A stretch of 9,653 nt of DNA from Bacteroidales bacterium (GTDB lineage: Bacteria; Bacteroidota; Bacteroidia; Bacteroidales; JAAUTT01): the NCBI GenBank assembly GCA_025350365.1, contig JANXXY010000021.1, positions 1-9,653 of the forward strand, written 5' to 3'. The stretch's first letter is position 1. Each line of letters begins with the position of its first letter. A program made the translations under genes and the position numbers. Below are positions 1 through 5,898 of the stretch, piece after piece. The notes under the pieces are model-generated. The model made no database searches. It had not been told where the DNA came from and saw only the letters and a program-made list of their open reading frames with translations.

Positions 1-408
1 AACGATGGAATGGATATCATTGTTTGTGAAATTGATACTCAAACCTATTTAGCCCGGTTTGCATCGGCCATGCGTCCGTTTATTGTGTATCAGAACGGAG
101 AACAGTTATACTTTAAAGGAAGCCGCAGCTCTATTGGTGGACAGATGAAAGAAGAAAAGATATTTGATGATGTGGAACTTCAATTGACAAAAGGAGATCT
201 TATTTATATGTTTTCTGACGGTTATCCCGACCAATTTGGAGGTCCACTTGGAAAGAAATTCAAAATGGTTCGTCTAAAAAATCTCCTGAAAGATATCCAT
301 GAGAAACCTATGGAAGAACAATACAACTATGTTCAATCGAACTTCGATCTATGGAAAGGAGATTTGGAACAAGTTGACGATATCCTTTTTATGGGTATCA
401 AAATATAA
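1..408 (+). CDS. SpoIIE/PP2C-type serine phosphatase, C-terminal end (partial)
   Basis: The gene is cut by the left window edge: frame 1 is open from base 1 and ends with TAA at 406-408, so the apparent ATG at base 10 is internal. The fragment begins Asn-Asp-Gly-Met-Asp, the metal-binding DGMD segment of SpoIIE-like PP2C phosphatases. It then shows the family's core strands, an SSIGG turn, the FSDGYPDQFGG motif, and a closing QVDDILFMGIKI, where the Asp pair is the last metal-binding site. Proteins with this ending in Bacteroidota usually carry N-terminal sensor, TPR or 7TM modules and dephosphorylate serines in partner-switching regulators; those parts lie outside the window, so the input signal is unknown. 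The active-site half visible here looks intact. No clear terminator follows it on this strand. The family is fairly certain; the biological role is not. Confidence 0.85.
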   Translation, partial: NDGMDIIVCEIDTQTYLARFASAMRPFIVYQNGEQLYFKGSRSSIGGQMKEEKIFDDVELQLTKGDLIYMFSDGYPDQFGGPLGKKFKMVRLKNLLKDIHEKPMEEQYNYVQSNFDLWKGDLEQVDDILFMGIKI

Positions 409-475
409 ATCAAGGTTTTAATTTGTAGACTTTTAGGGTATGGAAATAATAAAAGAGTTTATTAGTCTTGAACTA

Positions 476-520
476 TAAAAACAAAAAAGTAAAGAACTGA
501 AAAAATCAATTCCTTACTTT
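476..520 (-). terminator. Rho-independent terminator of rpmH
   Basis: Reading the minus strand, a 15-bp stem (arms 520-506 and 500-486) closes a five-U loop and runs into a U-rich tract (485-476, TTTTTGTTTTT-like). It begins 27 nt after the rpmH stop. Two stem positions are G-U pairs in minus-strand RNA but A-C mismatches in plus-strand RNA, and the T-tract follows the hairpin only on the minus strand. It is therefore built to stop rpmH transcription, not the phosphatase gene arriving from the left. Confidence 0.85.
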
Positions 521-547
521 CGTATGAAAATATGTTATCGAAAAAAA

Positions 548-703
548 TTATTTCCTTCTGATAGAATCGGAAACACTTAATCTTTTTCTTCCTTTAGCTC
601 TGCGTGAAGTTATAACTTTACGACCATTGGCTGTTGACATTCTTTCTCTGAAACCGTGTTTGTTTCGTCTTTTCTTTATTGATGGCTGAAAAGTCCTTTT
701 CAT
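548..703 (-). CDS. rpmH: 50S ribosomal protein L34
   Basis: This 51-residue protein begins MKRTFQPSIKKRRNKHGF, continues RERMSTANGRKVITSRRAKGR and ends in a basic RKRLSVSDSIRRK tail. The first stretch is the family signature, and the length matches Bacteroidota L34. It is a structural protein of the large ribosomal subunit, bound to 23S rRNA. The ATG lies at 703-701 and the TAA at 550-548. The gene sits 101 nt downstream of rsmG on the same strand, but has its own promoter (751-780) and terminator (476-520), so it can be expressed as a strong monocistronic unit. The rnpA gene that follows rpmH in many bacteria is absent here; the phosphatase gene lies beyond it instead. Identification is essentially certain. 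Confidence 0.97.
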   Translation of the reverse strand: MKRTFQPSIKKRRNKHGFRERMSTANGRKVITSRRAKGRKRLSVSDSIRRK

Positions 704-750
704 TTGGGTATATTTTTAATTATAAAATACTAATCGTAAAATTGAGAGTG

Positions 751-780
751 CAAAAGTAACCTTTTTTTGTTTTATACAAA
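751..780 (-). promoter_or_regulatory. Bacteroidota-type promoter of rpmH
   Basis: On the minus strand a TTTG (-33 element, 780-777) is followed by an 18-nt A/T-rich spacer and TACTTTTG (758-751), a full match to the Bacteroidota -7 consensus TAnnTTTG. Transcription would start near 745, giving a leader of about 42 nt before the rpmH ATG. Both boxes and the spacing fit, making this the best-supported promoter in the window. Confidence 0.8.
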
Positions 781-804
781 AAAACAAACGCTATTTTTTA
801 TCAT

Positions 805-1428
805 TTAACTAAAGGGCAAATAAACAATCTTTTTGGTGCTGAAAAATTCTTCTGTAAAAAAATCACTTATTTCAATTACCGTTGCTCGTTTTTTAAAGGG
901 CCTTATCTCTTCTTGCAAATCACCTCCTTTTAAAAAAATAATACCATTTTTAAAATGATGGTTGTTCTTTCTTAATAATTTACCCTGCACCCACGATACT
1001 AATTCCGGTAAGTCGGTAACGGCACGACTAACAATAAAATCGTATTTATTTTTTAGCTGCTCGGCTCGAATTTGCTCGCAGGTAACATTGTCAAGATCTA
1101 ACTGAGCGGCTATATCTTCAACTACTTTTATTTTCTTACCAATTGAATCTACAAGATGAAAATGCGTTTGATCAAATAAAATAGCTAATGGTATTCCCGG
1201 AAATCCGCCACCTGTGCCTACATCTAAAACTTTGGACCCTGGTTTAAATGTTACCGTTTTTGCAATAGCCAGTGAATGAAGCACATGATGAGTATACAAA
1301 TTGCCAATATCCTTTCGGGAAATAACATTAATTCGTTGGTTCCATAGAGCATATAAATCGCCTAGTTGAGCTAACTTATTTTTCTGAATTTCGGTTAAAT
1401 CGGGGAAATACTTAAGAATTACATCCAT
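805..1428 (-). CDS. rsmG: 16S rRNA (guanine-527-N7)-methyltransferase RsmG
   Basis: RsmG (GidB) is a cytosolic class I methyltransferase that uses S-adenosylmethionine to methylate N7 of G527 in the 530 loop of 16S rRNA; loss of it is known to give low-level streptomycin resistance in several bacteria. The 207-residue protein has the usual family length. Visible motifs are the N-terminal helical region with NVISRKD (34-40) and HVLHSL (48-53), the SAM-binding glycine loop VLDVGTGGGFPGIPLAI (67-83), FIVSRAV (131-137) and FLKGGD (165-170). The ATG follows an A-rich leader with no Shine-Dalgarno. It starts 11 nt after the sigma factor stop, so the two are almost certainly co-transcribed. In many bacteria rsmG sits beside mnmG near the origin; here it has rpmH downstream instead. 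Confidence 0.95.
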   Translation of the reverse strand: MDVILKYFPDLTEIQKNKLAQLGDLYALWNQRINVISRKDIGNLYTHHVLHSLAIAKTVTFKPGSKVLDVGTGGGFPGIPLAILFDQTHFHLVDSIGKKIKVVEDIAAQLDLDNVTCEQIRAEQLKNKYDFIVSRAVTDLPELVSWVQGKLLRKNNHHFKNGIIFLKGGDLQEEIRPFKKRATVIEISDFFTEEFFSTKKIVYLPFS

Positions 1429-1439
1429 ATTGGTTTTCC

Positions 1440-2039
1440 TTAGATCTTCTGGCTTGAGTTTTTTAGAATGTTATATAACAACTCACGGGCACGGAAAAGT
1501 TGAGCTTTTACGGTACCAATAGGAAGTTCCAGCTCTTCGCTAATTTCGTCGTAAGAAAATTCGTGGAAATACCTGAGTTCTATTAGCTTTCTGTATCTGG
1601 GCTTAAGTTTCGAAACCACCGAACGCAATAAGATAACTTTCTGCTGACTAATAAGATTTTCTTCAGGGTCAAGCGTGTCTGCCGGGATAGTCATTGGTGC
1701 TGAATCCTCATTTGCCGCATTATGATCAATAGAAATGTTGTTAAGCTTCTTTTTGCGAATAAAATCAATACAATTATTTGTGGCAATTTTAAATAACCAA
1801 GTACTAAAGGCGTAATTTGGAGTATATTGATGAATATTTTTAAATGCCTTACCAAAAGCCTCGATAGTAAGATCTTCTGCATCGCTTGAATTGGTTACCA
1901 TTTTTAATAACATAAAATAGATTGCATCACGATATCGACCCAAAAGCTCTGCATAGGCCTTCTGATCTCCGTCGATTGCATGCAAAACTAAACCATAATC
2001 ATATTGCGCCTTGTCAGATAAATTGGCTGTTAATTCCAT
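1440..2039 (-). CDS. ECF-type RNA polymerase sigma-70 factor
   Basis: This 199-residue protein has the two-domain build of a group 4 (ECF) sigma factor. Region 2 covers about residues 24-97, with the -10 recognition stretch ending in STWLFKIATNNCIDFIRKKK. A linker of about 38 residues follows. Region 4 covers about 135-190, with the helix-turn-helix YDEISEELELPIGTVKAQLF (162-181). There is no region 1.1 or 3, and no membrane segment. Its start overlaps the end of the upstream glycosyltransferase gene by 10 nt and its stop lies 11 nt before rsmG. No anti-sigma factor gene is adjacent, which is unusual for classical ECF systems, so its control and target promoters cannot be read from this window. 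Sigma family membership is certain; the subgroup is not. Confidence 0.92.
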   Translation of the reverse strand: MELTANLSDKAQYDYGLVLHAIDGDQKAYAELLGRYRDAIYFMLLKMVTNSSDAEDLTIEAFGKAFKNIHQYTPNYAFSTWLFKIATNNCIDFIRKKKLNNISIDHNAANEDSAPMTIPADTLDPEENLISQQKVILLRSVVSKLKPRYRKLIELRYFHEFSYDEISEELELPIGTVKAQLFRARELLYNILKNSSQKI

Positions 2040-3172
2040 TTATTCTGTTTTGAATTAAAAGTATTGATTGAGTACAAAAATATATTTAATAATGGTAAAA
2101 TCAGATCAAAGAGCCAGAATAAAAGTAATATTTTTTTCTCATTCAGTTTATCCATAGCTCCATTAAAGATAATTAGCTGAATTATCCAACGGAAAAATAA
2201 AGCTGATAATCCTAAAATCCATGTATCGGTGTTAATTAATAAAAGGAATACGCTGACATAAAAAAAGAAGCGTGAAGTAATTTCTCCACCAAGCAGCAAT
2301 TTATCAGCTAATTTGTAATGTTTCCCAGTGGATAAATGTCGTTTTTTCTGATTCGTCCATAGGTGAAACTGAGTTTTTGGGATTGATCGTGTATGGGATT
2401 CAGGAGAAAATTCAACTGCTATAGACCCTCCTCTGGCCACCTCATTGATAAATAAATCATCATCGCCTGAAACAATATGTGCATGAGATGCAAATCCTTT
2501 ATTTTTCATGAACAATGATTTGCGATACGCCAGATTGCGGCCAACACCCATATAAGGCGCCTTTATCAAAGCAAAACTGAGGTATTGCAAAGCTATAAAA
2601 AAGGTATCGAACCGAATCAATTTATTTAAAAACCCCTTACCTTCGGAATAACCTCCATAACCTAAAACAATTTCATTCTGACTGGTAAAGTTACGTTGCA
2701 TTGATGATAACCAATTTACTCCGGCGGGGATGCAATCTGCATCGGTCAGCAATAACCATTCATTTTGAGCCGCCTTTATACCAATGGTAAGCGCTAGCTT
2801 TTTACCGTGCGTAAATTTTTCGTCATGTTTTATTTGTGTTGTTCGCAGGTGAGGAAATTCGGCTTGAAATTTTTCAAGTATATCCTGTGATTCATCATCC
2901 GAACAATCGTTTACAACAACTACTTCATAATCCGGATATTCCTGCTTAAGCAGCAAAGGAAGATGATTAGTAAGATTTTCGGCCTCATTGCGTGCACAAA
3001 TAACAATTGAAACCGGCTCTTTTGAATTTGAAAATTTCACCTCTTTCGTTTTAAAAGAAGCAACTTTTATAAAAATAATCAAATAATAAATTAATTGAAT
3101 TAAAAGAGCGACTGCAAGAATTCCGGTTACAATCAACACATAAGGTCCATAATTTGCTATAATATTTCCCAC
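2030..3172 (-). CDS. Membrane-anchored family 2 glycosyltransferase
   Basis: The 380-residue protein starts with one transmembrane helix (about 11-37). A cytoplasmic GT-A domain follows: VSIVICARNEAENL (54-67) forms the nucleotide-binding strand, VVVVNDCSDDES (84-95) carries an acidic pair, LLTDADC (141-147) is the metal-binding DxD motif, and SGDDDLF (235-241) supplies the likely catalytic acid. A QKKRHLS segment (275-281) sits where processive enzymes have Q/RxxRW, with His in place of Trp. Two or three hydrophobic helices close the protein (about 301-370). This layout suits a transferase working on a lipid-linked acceptor at the inner membrane, for example in envelope or capsule polysaccharide synthesis. 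Donor and acceptor cannot be told from sequence. It heads the minus-strand cluster with the sigma factor and rsmG. A weak -7-like match (TAAACTTG, 3204-3197) lies upstream. Confidence 0.88.
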   Translation of the reverse strand: MGNIIANYGPYVLIVTGILAVALLIQLIYYLIIFIKVASFKTKEVKFSNSKEPVSIVICARNEAENLTNHLPLLLKQEYPDYEVVVVNDCSDDESQDILEKFQAEFPHLRTTQIKHDEKFTHGKKLALTIGIKAAQNEWLLLTDADCIPAGVNWLSSMQRNFTSQNEIVLGYGGYSEGKGFLNKLIRFDTFFIALQYLSFALIKAPYMGVGRNLAYRKSLFMKNKGFASHAHIVSGDDDLFINEVARGGSIAVEFSPESHTRSIPKTQFHLWTNQKKRHLSTGKHYKLADKLLLGGEITSRFFFYVSVFLLLINTDTWILGLSALFFRWIIQLIIFNGAMDKLNEKKILLLFWLFDLILPLLNIFLYSINTFNSKQNKWN

Positions 3173-3260
3173 TTTTCTTTTGGTTTAAATATACAGCAAG
3201 TTTATTAAAAATATTTTTCATTAAGAAAAAGTTGTAACCATAGGTTTAATCTAATTATTA

Positions 3261-3268
3261 TATCTTTG
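3261..3268 (+). promoter_or_regulatory. Probable -7 promoter element of tgt
   Basis: TATCTTTG is an exact match to the Bacteroidota -7 consensus TAnnTTTG and lies 19 nt before the tgt GTG. The nearest TTG upstream (3232-3234) leaves a 26-nt spacer, longer than usual, so the -33 box is weak or absent. The leader would be only about 15 nt. Confidence 0.55.
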
Positions 3269-3287
3269 AAGCCAAAAATTTAAATAG

Positions 3288-4418
3288 GTGAAATTCAACA
3301 TACTTTACACTGATAAAGAATCGAAAGCACGAACCGGAATTATCAAAACCAGTCATGGAAATATAGAAACTCCAATATTTATGCCTGTAGGTACATTGGG
3401 AAGTGTAAAGGGTATTCATCAATGGGAATTATCAGATGATATTAAAGCACAGATTATTCTGGGAAATAGCTACCATTTATACCTTCGTCCGGGCTTGAAT
3501 GTTTTGAAAAATGCCGGTGGATTGCATGGTTTTATGAACTGGAACGGGCCTATACTCACTGATAGCGGAGGCTATCAGGTTTTTTCACTTGCCGAAAACA
3601 GGAAACTTACCACAGAGGGCGCTGTTTTCAGATCTCACATCGATGGTTCAAAACATCTGTTTACGCCCGAAAACGTTGTCGATATTCAACGTACCATTGG
3701 CTCCGACATTATGATGGCTTTTGACGAATGTGCTCCATATCCATCGGAATATGTTTATGCGAAAAATTCCCTGGATTTAACGCATCAATGGCTTGACAGA
3801 GGTTTAAAACACTTTGATTCAACCGAACCTTATTATGGGCATGAGCAAACCTTCTTTCCAATTGTACAGGGCAGTGTATATAAGGATTTGAGAATAAAAT
3901 CGGCCGAATTTATAGCTCAAAAAAACTGTTATGGCAATGCTATCGGAGGTTTAGCCGTTGGTGAACCTGCAGATGAAATGTACAAAATGATTGAGATTGT
4001 AAACAATATTTTGCCTCAGGACAAACCCCGATACCTTATGGGAGTAGGAACCCCAGCAAATATTCTCGAAAGCATTGCCTTAGGTATAGATATGTTTGAT
4101 TGCGTTATGCCAACGAGAAATGGTCGTAATGGAATGATTTTTACAAGTCAGGGAACCATCAATCTCAGAAACGAGAAATGGAAAGACGATTTTTCTCCCG
4201 TCGATCCAAATGGTACATCTTTTGTTGATAAAACCTATTGCAAAGCGTATCTTCGTCACCTGGTAATTACCAAAGAAATACTTGGCGCACAAATTGCAAG
4301 TATACATAACTTAGCATTTTACCTGAATTTGGTGAAACAAGCACGAGAAAAAATTAAGGATGGAACATTTTTCATTTGGAAAAATGGAATGATAAAACAA
4401 TTGAGCGCACGATTATGA
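3288..4418 (+). CDS. tgt: Queuine/preQ1 tRNA-guanine transglycosylase
   Basis: Tgt swaps guanine at position 34 of tRNAs with GUN anticodons for preQ1, the precursor of queuosine. The 376-residue protein matches the bacterial family in length. Key residues are visible: TDSGGYQVFSL with the general base D92, FDECAP with D146 and C148 in the base pocket, GGLAVGE (220-226), and FDCVMPTRNGRNG with the catalytic nucleophile D271. The C-terminal zinc site is abnormal. Aligning on AYLRHL (320-325), the three cysteines of the E. coli C-x-C-x2-C motif fall on G309, S311 and D314, and only the histidine (H340) remains. I recall similar cysteine-less forms in other Bacteroidota, so the enzyme is probably active. 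The start is GTG; there is no in-frame ATG nearby, and the sequence from this GTG matches the family's N-terminus. Its TGA overlaps the next gene's ATG. Confidence 0.96.
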   Translation: MKFNILYTDKESKARTGIIKTSHGNIETPIFMPVGTLGSVKGIHQWELSDDIKAQIILGNSYHLYLRPGLNVLKNAGGLHGFMNWNGPILTDSGGYQVFSLAENRKLTTEGAVFRSHIDGSKHLFTPENVVDIQRTIGSDIMMAFDECAPYPSEYVYAKNSLDLTHQWLDRGLKHFDSTEPYYGHEQTFFPIVQGSVYKDLRIKSAEFIAQKNCYGNAIGGLAVGEPADEMYKMIEIVNNILPQDKPRYLMGVGTPANILESIALGIDMFDCVMPTRNGRNGMIFTSQGTINLRNEKWKDDFSPVDPNGTSFVDKTYCKAYLRHLVITKEILGAQIASIHNLAFYLNLVKQAREKIKDGTFFIWKNGMIKQLSARL

Positions 4419-5509
4419 ACAATTGGGGACTTAAAATAATTGATTATTACATAATTAAAAAATTTCTGGGGACATTTTTCTTTGCCCTGATACTAATTAT
4501 TGGAATTGCGGTAATATTCGACTTATCCGAAAAACTCGACGATTTCATTACAAAAGGTGCCTCCTTGAAAAAGATTATTTTTGATTATTACCTCAACTTC
4601 ATACCTTATTTTGCTGTTTTGTTCAGCTCATTGTTTACATTTATTTCGGTTATATTTTTTACGTCAAAGATGGCGTACAATACCGAAATTATTGCCATGT
4701 TAAATAGTGGTATGAGTTTTCGGCGATTGCTTTACCCTTATTTTATTTCAGCATTTATTCTTTCTGCCTTTTCCTTTGGGTTAAGTAACTATGTGATTCC
4801 AAAAGCCAATATAAAACGATTTGCTTTTGAAGAAGCTTATTTTCGAAACCACCCTTTTAATTATGAAAAACAAGACATTCACAAACAAGTAGAACCAGGT
4901 GTTTTCATTTACATGCAATCGTTCAGCAACTCATCCTCCACCGGATATAAATTTTCTATGGAAAAATTTGAAGGCCAAAAGCTTACTTCGAAGCTCATGG
5001 CTGATTATATTCAATGGGATTCTATCCGGAATAAGTGGACCATCCGCAATTACTATATCCGAAAAATGGCTGGCTTAAAGGAATCTGTAACCAGAGGTGA
5101 TAAAATAGACACAACGTTAAATTTGAGACCTGAGGAGTTTAAACGACGAGATAACTTTGTTGAAGCTATGAGCATTGGAGAACTGAACAGGTATATTAAA
5201 ACACTCACCATGGAGGGAGCAGATAATATCAACCTTTATAAAATTGAAAGAGAGAAACGTTTGGCTTTCCCTTTTTCAACATTTATTCTTACCCTGATTG
5301 GAGTAACGCTTTCCACACGAAAGGTACGCGGAGGAATTGGCGTACATATTGGAACGGGGCTCTCGTTAAGCTTTGCCTATATTCTTTTTATGCAGTTCTC
5401 ACAACAATTTGCTATTTCGGGGACGCTCAGTCCTTTGCTGGCAGCATGGATTCCTAACATAATTTTCGCTTTTATTTCCTTTTACCTCTATTGGATAGCG
5501 CCTAAATAG
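4415..5509 (+). CDS. lptG: LptF/LptG-type lipopolysaccharide export permease (YjgP/YjgQ family)
   Basis: This is an inner-membrane subunit of the Lpt transporter, which extracts LPS from the inner membrane, using the ATPase LptB, and passes it to the periplasmic bridge. The 364-residue protein shows the family plan: TM1 (about 17-36), TM2 (58-82), TM3 (102-126), a periplasmic beta-rich domain (about 130-270), then three more helices (about 281-300, 308-332, 336-361). The segment TEIIAMLNSGMSFRRLLYP (90-108) is the cytoplasmic coupling region that contacts the ATPase. I chose the ATG at 4415 because it overlaps the tgt stop as ATGA, a normal coupled junction, and gives an N-terminus (DYYIIKKFLGTFF) typical of Bacteroidota homologues. 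An in-frame ATG at 4376 would add 13 residues lying inside tgt. LptF and LptG are hard to separate by eye, so the symbol is tentative; the partner permease and lptB are not here. Confidence 0.85.
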   Translation: MNNWGLKIIDYYIIKKFLGTFFFALILIIGIAVIFDLSEKLDDFITKGASLKKIIFDYYLNFIPYFAVLFSSLFTFISVIFFTSKMAYNTEIIAMLNSGMSFRRLLYPYFISAFILSAFSFGLSNYVIPKANIKRFAFEEAYFRNHPFNYEKQDIHKQVEPGVFIYMQSFSNSSSTGYKFSMEKFEGQKLTSKLMADYIQWDSIRNKWTIRNYYIRKMAGLKESVTRGDKIDTTLNLRPEEFKRRDNFVEAMSIGELNRYIKTLTMEGADNINLYKIEREKRLAFPFSTFILTLIGVTLSTRKVRGGIGVHIGTGLSLSFAYILFMQFSQQFAISGTLSPLLAAWIPNIIFAFISFYLYWIAPK

Positions 5510-5536
5510 ATGCTTTTTGGGTTTTGAACTAATGCA

Positions 5537-5684
5537 TAAGAGTAACACTTCGGTAAATTTTCAGCAATATTCTTAAAATGATATACTTAGATATAAATTG
5601 AAATATTTCTCTATTTCTTTGTATTTCAATGTATTACATTTATAAAAATGCAGAAGTTGAAAAATTACCGAACTATTGTAAGAG
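5537..5684. repeat. Palindromic element with flanking 6-bp direct repeats (MITE-like)
   Basis: Arms 5549-5565 and 5656-5672 are inverted copies matching at 15 of 17 positions (one further position is a G-U pair in plus-strand RNA). Nested inside are a second pair (5576-5586 with 5631-5641, 5+4 bp around a 2-nt mismatch) and a perfect 9-bp pair (5597-5605 with 5622-5630). TAAGAG occurs on each side (5537-5542 and 5679-5684), exactly 6 nt from the outer arms. That is what a short non-autonomous transposable element with a target-site duplication would look like. A structured RNA is the alternative. It has no coding capacity, and no U-tract follows, so it is not a standard terminator. Confidence 0.45.
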
Positions 5685-5844
5685 ACTACATTTAAAAAAA
5701 ACAATATCTCCTTACATTTCATAAGTTGCAAGTCTTATATTTTTAGTTATGTATCTAAAATAAAGATAATTACGTTTTTTCAATTGTAACAAATTGTAAA
5801 AAGGTTTTTTTTAATAGTTTGATTTTTGTAATGTTGTAGTCCAA

Positions 5845-5882
5845 TTAAAAAGCGATTTTATTGTATAAGTCGCTGATTTTAA
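5845..5882 (+). promoter_or_regulatory. Leader hairpin 16 nt before the carboxyltransferase start
   Basis: The arms TTAAAA-AGCGATTT (5845-5858) and AAGTCGCT-GA-TTTTAA (5867-5882) form a 14-bp stem in plus-strand RNA with one G-U pair and a two-base bulge, around an 8-nt loop. The core AGCGA/TCGCT is G+C-richer than its surroundings. Its position between the probable transcription start and the ATG suggests a role in translation control or mRNA stability. The U-tract after it is too short for an efficient terminator. The function is inferred only. Confidence 0.45.
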
Positions 5883-5898
5883 ACTAAAACAAAATATT

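Larger units (their letters stand above)
5510..5898. other. 389-bp AT-rich intergenic region
   Basis: This gap between the permease and carboxyltransferase genes has no convincing ORF or RNA gene. It holds the palindromic element (5537-5684), two small stems (5721-5725 with 5734-5738; 5741-5746 with 5755-5760), and the leader hairpin (5845-5882). A promoter for the downstream gene should lie here, but only imperfect -7 matches are visible (GATTTTTG at 5821-5828, TAATGTTG at 5829-5836), neither with a well-spaced -33 box. Confidence 0.6.

Noticed and set aside
2140..2340. Two DnaA-box-like sequences (TTATCCATA near 2149, TTATCCACT on the minus strand near 2330)
   Set aside because: They lie inside the glycosyltransferase coding region, are imperfect and isolated, and no dnaA, AT-rich unwinding region or iteron array is near. 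This is not evidence of an origin.
3207..3218. Perfect palindrome AAAAATATTTTT between the divergent glycosyltransferase and tgt genes
   Set aside because: It is low-complexity A/T sequence expected by chance in such a spacer, with no G/C core to suggest an operator or terminator.
5721..5760. Small hairpins ATAAG/CTTAT and TTTTAG/CTAAAA
   Set aside because: Stems of 5-6 A/T-rich pairs are expected by chance in this gap and show no further organisation.
5821..5836. Possible -7 boxes for the carboxyltransferase gene (GATTTTTG, TAATGTTG)
   Set aside because: Each has one mismatch to TAnnTTTG and no TTG at suitable distance, so I did not annotate a promoter.
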